The notes under the pieces are model-generated. The model was not told where the DNA came from, made no database searches, and saw only the letters and a program-made list of their open reading frames with translations. A DNA stretch of 8,521 bases, taken from NCBI GenBank assembly GCA_005880175.1, contig VBJR01000108.1, positions 1 to 8,521 on the forward strand, given 5' to 3'. Shown one piece after another: positions 1 to 6,909 of this stretch (within the stretch, counting starts at the first letter, position 1; each line of letters begins with the position of its first letter). The position numbers were made by a program, and so were the translations under genes. The DNA is from Chloroflexota bacterium. GTDB taxonomy: Bacteria > Chloroflexota > Dormibacteria > Dormibacterales > Dormibacteraceae.

Positions 1-1
1 C

Positions 2-922
2 GGCTCGTCGGACCTCACCGAGGAGACGCTGGACCACCTCGACGGGTACCGGGGCTCGCGCCCGGTCCGGGTCGGCAACGCCGCGTCGGACCAGCTCCAG
101 CTCGACATCTACGGCGAGCTGATCGACGCGCTCTTCCTCACGGACCGGTCCGGGCTCCCGGTCGGCTACGAGGGCTGGACCGACGTCCGCCGGCTCGCCG
201 ACTGGCTGTGCGACAACTGGGACCAGCCGGAGGAGGGGATCTGGGAGACGCGGGGCGGCCGGCAGGACTTCACGTACGGCCGCGTGATGTCGTGGGTCGC
301 GCTCGACCGCTCGATCCGGCTGGCCCACGAGCACGGGACGCCGGCCGACCTGGAGCGCTGGCGGGAGGTCCGGGACCGGATCTACGAGCAGGTGATGGAC
401 CGGGGCTGGAACGCGCGGGTGGGCGCGTTCACGCAGTCGTACGGCGGCGACGTGCTCGACGCCGCGCTCCTGCTGATGCCGCGCGTCAACTTCCTGCCGC
501 CCAGCGACGTGCGCTGGCACTCGACGCTGCGCGCGATGCGGCGCGAGCTGGTCGAGGACAGCCTGGTCTACCGGTACAACCCGAGCGCCTCCCCGGACGG
601 CCTGCGCGGCTCGGAGGGCACGTTCTCCCTCTGCACGTTCTTCTACGTGGACGCGCTGGCGCGCTCCGGGTACCTGGAGGAGGCGCGCCTGGTCTTCGAC
701 AAGATGCTGAGCTACGGCAACCACCTCGGCCTGTTCTCCGAGGAGATCGGCCTGACCGGCGACCAGCTCGGCAACTTCCCCCAGGCGTTCACGCACCTGG
801 CGCTGATCAACGCGGCGCTCACGCTCGACGCGATGCTCGACCAGGGCGGCGGCCTGGACGAGCTGCGCCAGCGGCTGGAGGGCCGGGTCACGACCCGCCG
901 GCAGGCGGTGGCGGCCAGGTAG
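2..922 (+). CDS. GH15 family glycoside hydrolase (glucoamylase/trehalase type), C-terminal part
   Basis: Seen: reading frame 2 is open from the window edge to the TAG at 920-922, giving 306 residues of the C-terminal (alpha/alpha)6-barrel part of a GH15 enzyme; the start lies upstream of the window. Family landmarks are NAASDQLQLDIYGE (near 77-118), the general-acid segment GIWETRGGRQDFTYGR (Glu codon 245-247), FFYVDALARSG, the general-base segment LFSEEI (first Glu codon 740-742) and GNFPQAFTHLALINAA. Known: GH15 enzymes invert the anomeric centre while releasing glucose from the ends of alpha-glucans, isomalto-oligosaccharides or trehalose; several actinobacterial members are trehalases. 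The substrate cannot be decided from this fragment. Both catalytic glutamates are present, so it looks active. No signal sequence can be judged because the N-terminus is missing. The MFS gene begins 4 bases after the stop, suggesting translational coupling. A GTG-ATG at 284-289 lies inside the conserved core and is not a start. Confidence 0.93.
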   Translation, partial: GSSDLTEETLDHLDGYRGSRPVRVGNAASDQLQLDIYGELIDALFLTDRSGLPVGYEGWTDVRRLADWLCDNWDQPEEGIWETRGGRQDFTYGRVMSWVALDRSIRLAHEHGTPADLERWREVRDRIYEQVMDRGWNARVGAFTQSYGGDVLDAALLLMPRVNFLPPSDVRWHSTLRAMRRELVEDSLVYRYNPSASPDGLRGSEGTFSLCTFFYVDALARSGYLEEARLVFDKMLSYGNHLGLFSEEIGLTGDQLGNFPQAFTHLALINAALTLDAMLDQGGGLDELRQRLEGRVTTRRQAVAAR

Positions 923-926
923 CGCC

Positions 927-2411
927 GTGACCACCCGCGACGTGGGGGCCGCGGCCCCGTCCGCCCGCTCGATCCTGCTGCCGCTGGCGCTGGCGCAGTT
1001 CATCGCCAGCTACGCGGCGACCAACATGAACGTCGCCGTCACCAACATCGCGGACGACCTGGGGACGAACGTCGTCGGCGTCCAGACGGCCATCACCCTG
1101 TTCACGCTGACGATGGCCGCGCTGATGATCCCCGGCAGCAAGCTGACCGACATCATCGGTCGCAAGGCGTGCTTCCGGATCGGCCTGGTGGTGTACGGGG
1201 TGGGCGGTCTGCTCGCCGCGCTGGCGCCCGGCCTGGGCGCGCTGGTCGTGGGCTACTCGGCCCTGGAGGGGATCGGGTCCGCCCTGATGATCCCGCCCAT
1301 CTACATCCTGATCACGGTCCTGGCGACCGACCTGACGACGCGGGCGAAGGCGTTCGGCGTGGTCAGCGGAGCGGGCGGGATCGGGGCCGCGGCCGGCCCG
1401 CTGATCGGCGGCCTGGTGACGACCGCCATCAGCTGGCGCGCGTCGTTCCTCCTCCAGGTCGTGGTCGTCGGGCTCATCCTGGTGATGAGCCGGCGCATCG
1501 ACGACCCGGGCGTCCACGGGCATCGGCCGCGGTTCGACCTGGTGGGCGCGGCCCTGAACGCGGCGGGGCTGTTCTTCGTGGTGCTGGGCATCCTGCAGTC
1601 GGGGACGTACGGGTGGTTCCGGTCCCGCGAGGACTGGTCGATCGGCGGCGTGGTCCTCATCCCCAAGGGCGGGGTGTCGCCGGTCTGGGTGTACGTCGCG
1701 ATCGGGGCGCTGTTCCTGGGCTGGTTCTTCCTGCACATCTGGCTGGAGGAGCGGGCGGCGCGGGAGCCGCTGGTGTCCACGGCGCTGTTCCGCAACCGAA
1801 CGTCGAACCTGGGCCTGGTCACGCAGTGCGTGCAGTGGCTGGTGATGCAGGGCTCCTTCTTCGTGATCTCGGTGTTCCTGCAGACGGTCCGCCACCACAC
1901 CGCCATCGAGACCGGGCTGATCCTGACGCCGGCGACGGCGGGCATCCTGGTGTCCTCGGCGGCCGCGGGCCGGCTGGCGAGGCGGCGCTCGCAGCCCGTG
2001 CTGATTCGCGCCGGCTTCGTGCTGACCGTGGGCGGCATCCTGCTGCTGCTGGTGCTGTCGCTGGTCACCGACGACAGCCTGCTGGCGATCGTGCCGGGGC
2101 TGCTGCTGATCGGGCTGGGCGTGGGCATCATGCTGACCGCGTCGGTCAACGTGGTGCAGTCGAGCTTCCCGGACTCGGAGCAGGGCGAGATCTCGGGCCT
2201 GTCGCGCAGCGTGTCGAACCTGGGCTCCTCGCTCGGAACGGCGATCGTGGGCTCGGTGCTGGTGGCGTCCACGGCACCGGGCGGCCAGCCGTTCGCGCTG
2301 GCGCTGGTGACGGTCGGCGTGATCGCGCTGATCGGCCTGGGCGCGGCGCTGCTGATGCCGTGGCGGGCCGCGCCGGCGACGGCCCCGGCGGTGGTGAGCC
2401 CGGGCGGCTGA
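927..2411 (+). CDS. MFS transporter, DHA2-like (about 14 membrane segments)
   Basis: Seen: 494 residues starting with GTG at 927, only 4 bases after the GH15 stop, with a short AGG-type ribosome site (917-919) inside the end of the preceding gene. The protein is hydrophobic throughout, with a motif A loop between helices 2 and 3 (GSKLTDIIGRK, residues 70-80) and a motif C-like segment in helix 5 (SGAGGIGAAAGPLIGG, 147-162). Length and a long central extramembrane stretch (near 190-260) fit the drug:H+ antiporter-2 group. Known: these carriers are proton-coupled exporters of drugs, dyes or metabolites in the inner membrane. Odd: the helix 1 motif reads MNVAVTNIADDLG, with Asn where DHA2 pumps usually have Asp in the LDxTIVN motif, so coupling or substrate may differ. 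The tight link to a glycosidase would also fit an unknown sugar-related substrate, but this is speculation. Two palindromes begin 3 bases after the stop. Confidence 0.9.
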   Translation: MTTRDVGAAAPSARSILLPLALAQFIASYAATNMNVAVTNIADDLGTNVVGVQTAITLFTLTMAALMIPGSKLTDIIGRKACFRIGLVVYGVGGLLAALAPGLGALVVGYSALEGIGSALMIPPIYILITVLATDLTTRAKAFGVVSGAGGIGAAAGPLIGGLVTTAISWRASFLLQVVVVGLILVMSRRIDDPGVHGHRPRFDLVGAALNAAGLFFVVLGILQSGTYGWFRSREDWSIGGVVLIPKGGVSPVWVYVAIGALFLGWFFLHIWLEERAAREPLVSTALFRNRTSNLGLVTQCVQWLVMQGSFFVISVFLQTVRHHTAIETGLILTPATAGILVSSAAAGRLARRRSQPVLIRAGFVLTVGGILLLLVLSLVTDDSLLAIVPGLLLIGLGVGIMLTASVNVVQSSFPDSEQGEISGLSRSVSNLGSSLGTAIVGSVLVASTAPGGQPFALALVTVGVIALIGLGAALLMPWRAAPATAPAVVSPGG

Positions 2412-2414
2412 GCG

Positions 2415-2450
2415 CTGAGGCGTTGAAGTATCGACACTTCAACGCCTCAG
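2415..2450. promoter_or_regulatory. Perfect palindrome 1 (operator-like, or transcript hairpin)
   Basis: A 15-base arm (2415-2429) is repeated as its exact reverse complement at 2436-2450, around a 6-base centre (ATCGAC). The inner part has half-sites TTGAAGT and ACTTCAA. In DNA form this resembles the TTGAA/TTCAA half-sites bound by MarR-type repressors, which often control MFS exporters. In RNA form it would be a strong hairpin just after the MFS stop codon; no U-run follows, so a classical intrinsic terminator is not supported, though GC-rich bacteria may terminate without one. The choice between operator and hairpin is open. Confidence 0.6.
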
Positions 2451-2456
2451 GGGCCG

Positions 2457-2490
2457 GTGAGACGTTGAACTATCGACACTTCAACGTCAC
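2457..2490. promoter_or_regulatory. Palindrome 2, near-copy of palindrome 1 (operator-like)
   Basis: The 24-base core at 2463-2486 matches the core at 2421-2444 in all but one base (C instead of G at 2470). Outside the core the two copies differ, but each has its own matching flanks: GTGA (2457-2460) pairs with TCAC (2487-2490), with GA at 2461-2462 unpaired. Core centres are 42 bp apart, about four helical turns, so two bound dimers would lie on the same face of the helix. That points to a protein-binding site rather than only a terminator. No regulator gene is in the window. Confidence 0.6.
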
Positions 2491-2512
2491 GGACTAGGAG
2501 CGCGGGTCGACG

Positions 2513-2952
2513 ACGTGGCGTTTCCGCTACCTGGCGGCGGGAGCGGCGCCGGACTTCCGCTCGATCGCGCGCTTCCGGCGCCGGCACCTGGAGGCGCTGG
2601 CGGGGCTGTTCCTGCAGACGCTGCGGCTGTGCTCGCCGACTCCGGCTACTGCGCCGAGGACAGCTTGCAGGCCCTCGCCGACAAGAACGTCGACGCCCTG
2701 ATCGCCACCGGCCGCTGGCCGCACGGCCAGCCCCCTCCGCCGGCGCCGCGAGGACGCATCCCGGCCAACGCCACCGCCCGGGAACGGATGGCGCGCAAGA
2801 CGCGGACCAAGAAGGGCCGCGCCGCCTACTCCCGACGCAAGGTCATCGTCGAGCCGGTCTTCGGGCAGATGACGATCCTTCAGAGCGCTCGGCACCTGCT
2901 GCTCCGCGGCATCGTGAAGGGCACTGCACGAGCCGGACTGGCGCCGGCCTGA
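2513..2952 (+). pseudogene. IS1182-family transposase remnant with internal deletion
   Basis: Seen: frame 2 from about 2516 to 2632 encodes WRFRYLAAGAAPDFRSIARF followed by RRRHLEALAGLFLQTLRLC, the N-terminal domain pattern of IS1182-type transposases, but without an intact N-terminus; an in-frame TAG lies at 2495. Near 2629-2632 the reading switches to frame 1 and resumes with VLADSGYCAEDSLQAL, then PRGRIPANATARERMARKTRTKKGRAAYSRR and IVEPVFGQ, which is the C-terminal part of the same protein. The middle, including the first catalytic Asp, is missing; the second Asp (LADSGY) and the Glu (VEPVFGQ) remain. The last 30 residues no longer match the family well, so the 3' end is also decayed. Known: these are DDE transposases. 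The copy cannot be functional. A GTG at 2515 opens a frame-1 ORF across part of it, but its first part is out of frame with the family sequence. Family assignment is from motif memory. Confidence 0.8.
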
Positions 2953-3095
2953 CGCAGTCAGGCTCCGCCAGCCCCGGCTCTGCTGCGACCGAACAGGTTG
3001 GGCCAGCGTCGATCGGGCCATCCGCCGGCGAATAGACCACTTCTGGCCCTTCCATTGGGCCATCCGCCGGCGATTGGCCCTTACCGCCTCGTGGA
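2953..3095. other. Non-coding stretch between transposase remnant and protease gene
   Basis: No credible gene is visible. It contains a 17-bp direct repeat (listed separately) and a cluster of GGGCCA (3000, 3015, 3057) and its complement TGGCCC (3044, 3075). It lies between the plus-strand transposase remnant and the 3' end of the minus-strand protease gene, so it may be the decayed right part of the insertion element, a terminator zone, or both. Confidence 0.5.
3015..3073. repeat. 17-bp direct repeat, two copies 42 bp apart
   Basis: GGGCCATCCGCCGGCGA occurs without mismatch at 3015-3031 and 3057-3073. Each copy contains the 8-base palindrome CGCCGGCG. Between them, TGGCCC (3044-3049) can pair with GGGCCA of the second copy (3057-3062) to form a 6-bp stem with a 7-base loop, which could act as a weak terminator for the minus-strand protease gene. 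A further TGGCCCTT follows at 3075-3082. Confidence 0.75.
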
Positions 3096-4115
3096 CTAGC
3101 CCGGGAGCTCTCCCAGCGTCACGTTGATCGTCGTCCTGACCCCGCTGTGGGGCGGGACGATGGTCACCGGGACCGTCTGGCCCGGGCTCAGCGTCGCCAG
3201 GACCTCGGCCAGCTGGCTCGGGCCCGGCGTCGGCTTGCCCGCGACCGACGTGATCAGCGTGCCCGCGGTGATGCCGGCCTGCGCCGCGGGGCCGCCGGGC
3301 GTGACCGCGACCACCAGCACGCCCTCGCCGCCGGTCGTCGCGCCGCCCTGGATGCCCAGGTAGGCGCGGCCCGAGTTGGTGACCCGGCCCGTCGCCACCA
3401 GCTGGTCGGCGATCACCTTCGCCCGGTTGCTGGAGATCGCGAACCCGATGCCGGGCGCCGGCGCCTGGCTGCCGGGGCTGAGGGCGGCGAGGGTGGGGAT
3501 GCCCACCACCTCGGAGGCGAGGTCCACCAGCGCGCCACCCGAGTTGCCCGGGTTGATCGGGGCGCTGGTCTGGATCGCGTCGGGCAGCGTCGCGCCGCCC
3601 GGGCCCTCGCTGACGACCCGGCCGAGGGCGCTGACGATGCCGGAGGTCACGCTGCCCTCGAGGCCGAGCGGGTTGCCGATGGCCAGGACGGTCGCGCCGG
3701 GCTCCAGCTTCGACGAGTCCCCGAACTTCGCCGGCTGGAGGCCCGCGCCGTTCACCCGGATGACGGCGAGGTCGTCGGGCGGGAACGAGCCCACCAGAGT
3801 GCCGTCGAGCTGCTTGCCGGACGACGTCGTGACCACGAAGCTGGTCGCCGACCCGATGACGTGCGCGTTGGTGACGATGTTGCCCTTGGTGTCGTACACC
3901 TCGCCCGAGCCCAGGCCGTCGGCCGTCTGGATGAGCACCACGGACGGGCTGACCGTCTTCACCACGGAGACGGTCGTGCTGTCGGCCGAGCCGTTCGCCG
4001 ATCCGCTCGCCGTCGAGCCGCTTCCGCTCGTGCCCTGACAGGCGGCGAGGACCGCGAGGCCGGCCAGCGCGGCGGCCACGCGGCCGAGTCGTGTACGAGG
4101 GACACCCCTGACCAT
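3096..4115 (-). CDS. HtrA/DegP-like S1C serine protease, lipoprotein with PDZ domain
   Basis: Seen: 339 residues from the ATG at 4115-4113. The N-terminus is a lipoprotein signal: positively charged RTRLGR, a hydrophobic stretch, then the lipobox LAAC with Cys26, followed by a Gly/Ser-rich linker (27-46). The trypsin-like domain (about 47-240) carries the full triad: His85 in TNAHV, Asp115 in DDLAVI and Ser192 in GNSGG. A PDZ domain follows (about 250-335; YLGIQG, GGPAAQAGITAGTLITSVAGKP). Known: such proteases degrade or refold damaged extracytoplasmic proteins; the PDZ domain recognises C-termini or regulates activity. Inferred: anchored on the outer face of the membrane. The same frame stays open to 4577, but those residues have no signal or domain and run over the divergent DUF1905 gene. 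No ribosome site precedes the ATG, while TACGCT lies 6 bases upstream on the minus strand, so the mRNA may be leaderless. The stop codon lies inside a GGACTAG repeat that borders the transposon scar. Confidence 0.92.
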   Translation of the reverse strand: MVRGVPRTRLGRVAAALAGLAVLAACQGTSGSGSTASGSANGSADSTTVSVVKTVSPSVVLIQTADGLGSGEVYDTKGNIVTNAHVIGSATSFVVTTSSGKQLDGTLVGSFPPDDLAVIRVNGAGLQPAKFGDSSKLEPGATVLAIGNPLGLEGSVTSGIVSALGRVVSEGPGGATLPDAIQTSAPINPGNSGGALVDLASEVVGIPTLAALSPGSQAPAPGIGFAISSNRAKVIADQLVATGRVTNSGRAYLGIQGGATTGGEGVLVVAVTPGGPAAQAGITAGTLITSVAGKPTPGPSQLAEVLATLSPGQTVPVTIVPPHSGVRTTINVTLGELPG

Positions 4116-4121
4116 CGCCCG

Positions 4122-4127
4122 AGCGTA
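4122..4127 (-). promoter_or_regulatory. Candidate -10 element for the protease gene
   Basis: On the minus strand TACGCT (TAnnnT pattern) ends 6 bases before the ATG at 4115. This would place transcription initiation at or next to the start codon, consistent with leaderless translation, which is common in Actinomycetota. No convincing -35 box was found at normal spacing, so this is tentative. Confidence 0.3.
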
Positions 4128-4190
4128 CGGCCGGCCCAGCGCACGCCGCCTCCGTTCACGGCCGTCGTCGAGCGCGACCTGAACGGTCGG

Positions 4191-4595
4191 GTGGTCATCG
4201 CCCTGCCGTTCGATCCGGACGAGGCCTGGGGCACGAAGGCGCGGCACCACATCACCGGGACCGTGGCCGGCCGCCGCGTGCGCGGGCCGCTCGACGGGCC
4301 CCGGCTGGTCCTGGGCCCGGCCTGGTGCCGGGACAACGGGCTCGGGGACGGCGAGTCCGTGGAGGTCACGCTCGGACCCGAGGGCCCGCAGCTCGGCTCG
4401 CTCGCGCCCGACGTGGCGGCCGCCCTCGACGCCAGGCCCGAAGCCCGCGCGTTCTTCGAGGCGCTCGCCACGTTCTACCGCAGGGGCTATCTCCGCTGGG
4501 TGGACGCCACGACGCGGCGGCCGGACGTGCGCGCGGCCCGCATCGCGGAGATGGTCGAGCTGCTGGCGGCGGGTCACAAGCAGCGCCCGGCGTAG
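4191..4595 (+). CDS. DUF1905/YdeI (OmdA)-type small protein; 5' end uncertain
   Basis: Seen: the frame ends with TAG at 4593-4595. Coding similarity begins near 4155 with FTAVVERDLNGRVVIALPFDPDEAWG, the first strands of the DUF1905 beta-barrel, and continues through the GRRVRGPL strand. It ends with the helical YdeI/OmpD-associated domain: PEARAFFEALATFYRRGYLRWVDATTRRPDVRAARIAEMVELLAAG. Known: proteins of this architecture are widespread and poorly characterised; the 'bacteriocin protection' label comes from YdeI-type relatives and should not be taken as function here. Odd: from about 4080 to 4190 the frame has no ATG, GTG or TTG. The first canonical start is GTG at 4191, which would remove most of the first beta strand (134 residues remain). 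The real start may be a non-standard codon between about 4143 and 4179 (for example CTG at 4179), or the start has been lost. The gene diverges from the protease with fewer than 80 bases between starts. Confidence 0.75.
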   Translation: MVIALPFDPDEAWGTKARHHITGTVAGRRVRGPLDGPRLVLGPAWCRDNGLGDGESVEVTLGPEGPQLGSLAPDVAAALDARPEARAFFEALATFYRRGYLRWVDATTRRPDVRAARIAEMVELLAAGHKQRPA

Positions 4596-4610
4596 TCGCC
4601 AGCCCGCCGC

Positions 4611-4640
4611 TCGTCACCTCCTCCCGCGGCGATTTACGAT
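4611..4640 (+). promoter_or_regulatory. Candidate promoter for the P450 gene
   Basis: TACGAT at 4635-4640 fits the actinobacterial -10 pattern (TAnnnT) and lies in a locally AT-rich patch (GATTTACGAT) unlike its surroundings. A weak -35 candidate, TCGTCA (4611-4616), is 18 bases upstream. Transcription would start near 4647. A strong ribosome site, AGGGGAGG at 4661-4668, precedes the ATG at 4673. Confidence 0.45.
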
Positions 4641-4672
4641 GCGGGCATCGAGACTGCGCAAGGGGAGGTCAG

Positions 4673-5943
<1,271 letters not shown>

Positions 5944-5959
5944 GGCTCGGCCCGGCCGA

Positions 5960-5982
5960 CGGCGAGGAGCTGCTCCTCGCCG
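5960..5982 (+). terminator. Strong hairpin between P450 and crotonase genes
   Basis: CGGCGAGGAG (5960-5969) pairs perfectly with CTCCTCGCCG (5973-5982) around a 3-base loop. It starts 17 bases after the P450 stop codon in the 95-base gap before the crotonase start. There is no T-run after it, so it is a candidate terminator or RNA-processing hairpin of the GC-rich type, not a proven one. Confidence 0.5.
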
Positions 5983-6038
5983 GCCAGGCCGAGGCGCTCC
6001 AGCCCGCCGGCCGGCCGATTCGTGCTGGGATTGTCGGC

Positions 6039-6839
6039 GTGAGTGCTGACCACCTGGCCGTCGCCATCGACGACGGCGTCGCCACCCTCTGGCTGCGCCG
6101 GCCCGAGAAGCGCAACGCCGTCACCTACGACATGTGGCTCGGGATTGCCGAGCAGTGCCGCCGCCTCGCCGCCGACCCGGCCGTCCGGCTGCTGGTCGTG
6201 CGTGGGGTGGGGGAGCACTTCTGCGCCGGCGCGGACATCGCCGGCATGGCCGCGGCCGAGCCCGGCGAGTACGGGCGGGCCAACTCTGCGGCCGAGGCCG
6301 CCCTGGCCGCGTTCCCCAAGCCGACGCTGGCCGCCATCACGGGCGCGTGCGTGGGCGGCGGGACCGGGATCGCCGCCGCGTGCGACCTGCGGATCGCGGA
6401 CGCGACCGCCCGCTTCGGGATCACCCCCGCTCGGCTCGGCATCGTGTACCCGGCCGCGGCCATCGAGCGCGTGGTGCGGCTGATCGGGCCGTCGGCGACC
6501 AAGCACCTGCTGTACTCGGCCGAGATCGTGGACGCCGGCCGGGCGCTGCGCATCGGGCTGGTGGACGAGGTGCACCCGCCCGGCGAGCTGGCGGGCCGGC
6601 TCGCCGCCTTCACGGACCTGGTGGCCCGGCGCCGCTCGCTGCTGACCCAGATGGCCAGCAAGGAGATGGTGGACGCGGTCAGCGCCAGCGGCGCGATCGA
6701 CCCGGCCGTCACGGCTCGCTGGCGCGGCGAGGTCGCGGGCAGCGGCGACGCCGCCGAGGGCATGGCGGCGTTCCTGGAGCGCCGGGAGCCGCGGTTCGGG
6801 TGGACGCCGGCGCCGGGGGGTGGGGCCGGGGCCCGCTGA
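6039..6839 (+). CDS. Crotonase-fold (enoyl-CoA hydratase/isomerase family) protein lacking both hydratase glutamates
   Basis: Seen: 266 residues from GTG at 6039, with GGGA at 6027-6030 as a possible ribosome site. The frame is open further upstream, but that part overlaps the P450 and has no family match. Crotonase landmarks: LRRPEKRNAV (19-28), the first oxyanion-hole segment HFCAGADIAGM (60-70), the second oxyanion-hole segment GACVGGGTGIAAACDLRIAD (102-121), then FGITPARLGIVYP (126-138). Known: the fold binds acyl-CoA and stabilises an enolate or oxyanion; hydratases use two glutamates (Glu144 and Glu164 in the rat enzyme). Here Gly110 stands at the first and Pro130 at the second in a gapless comparison. 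Inferred: probably not a classical hydratase; an isomerase, hydrolase, decarboxylase or other activity is possible. The C-terminal helix (to residue 253) is followed by a Gly-rich tail. The gene follows the P450 but is separated by a hairpin, so co-regulation is uncertain. Confidence 0.9.
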   Translation: MSADHLAVAIDDGVATLWLRRPEKRNAVTYDMWLGIAEQCRRLAADPAVRLLVVRGVGEHFCAGADIAGMAAAEPGEYGRANSAAEAALAAFPKPTLAAITGACVGGGTGIAAACDLRIADATARFGITPARLGIVYPAAAIERVVRLIGPSATKHLLYSAEIVDAGRALRIGLVDEVHPPGELAGRLAAFTDLVARRRSLLTQMASKEMVDAVSASGAIDPAVTARWRGEVAGSGDAAEGMAAFLERREPRFGWTPAPGGGAGAR

Positions 6840-6909
6840 ACGTCGAGCCGGTCGTGACCCGAGTGGCGGCGTAGGCTGGGCGGCGCAAACACTCACGGAG
6901 GGGGAGGCT

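Noticed and set aside
888..1898. Minus-strand open frame of 336 residues opposite the MFS gene
   Set aside because: Low-complexity Arg/Asp/Gln/His-rich sequence, antisense shadow of a well-recognised transporter.
2515..2952. Intact 145-residue hypothetical gene starting at GTG 2515
   Set aside because: Its first 38 residues are in the wrong frame relative to the transposase N-terminal sequence; it is a by-product of the deletion junction.
2415..3073. CRISPR-like array from the repeats with 42-bp period
   Set aside because: There are only two copies of each of two unrelated repeats, the repeats are not regularly interspersed with spacers, and no cas gene is present.
3147..4142. Plus-strand open frame continuous with the DUF1905 gene
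   Set aside because: It is antisense to the protease, whose signal peptide, triad and PDZ domain are all clear; the domain similarity in this frame begins only near 4155.
4116..4577. N-terminal extension of the protease by 154 residues
   Set aside because: It places the lipoprotein signal in the middle of the protein and runs antisense through the DUF1905 gene.
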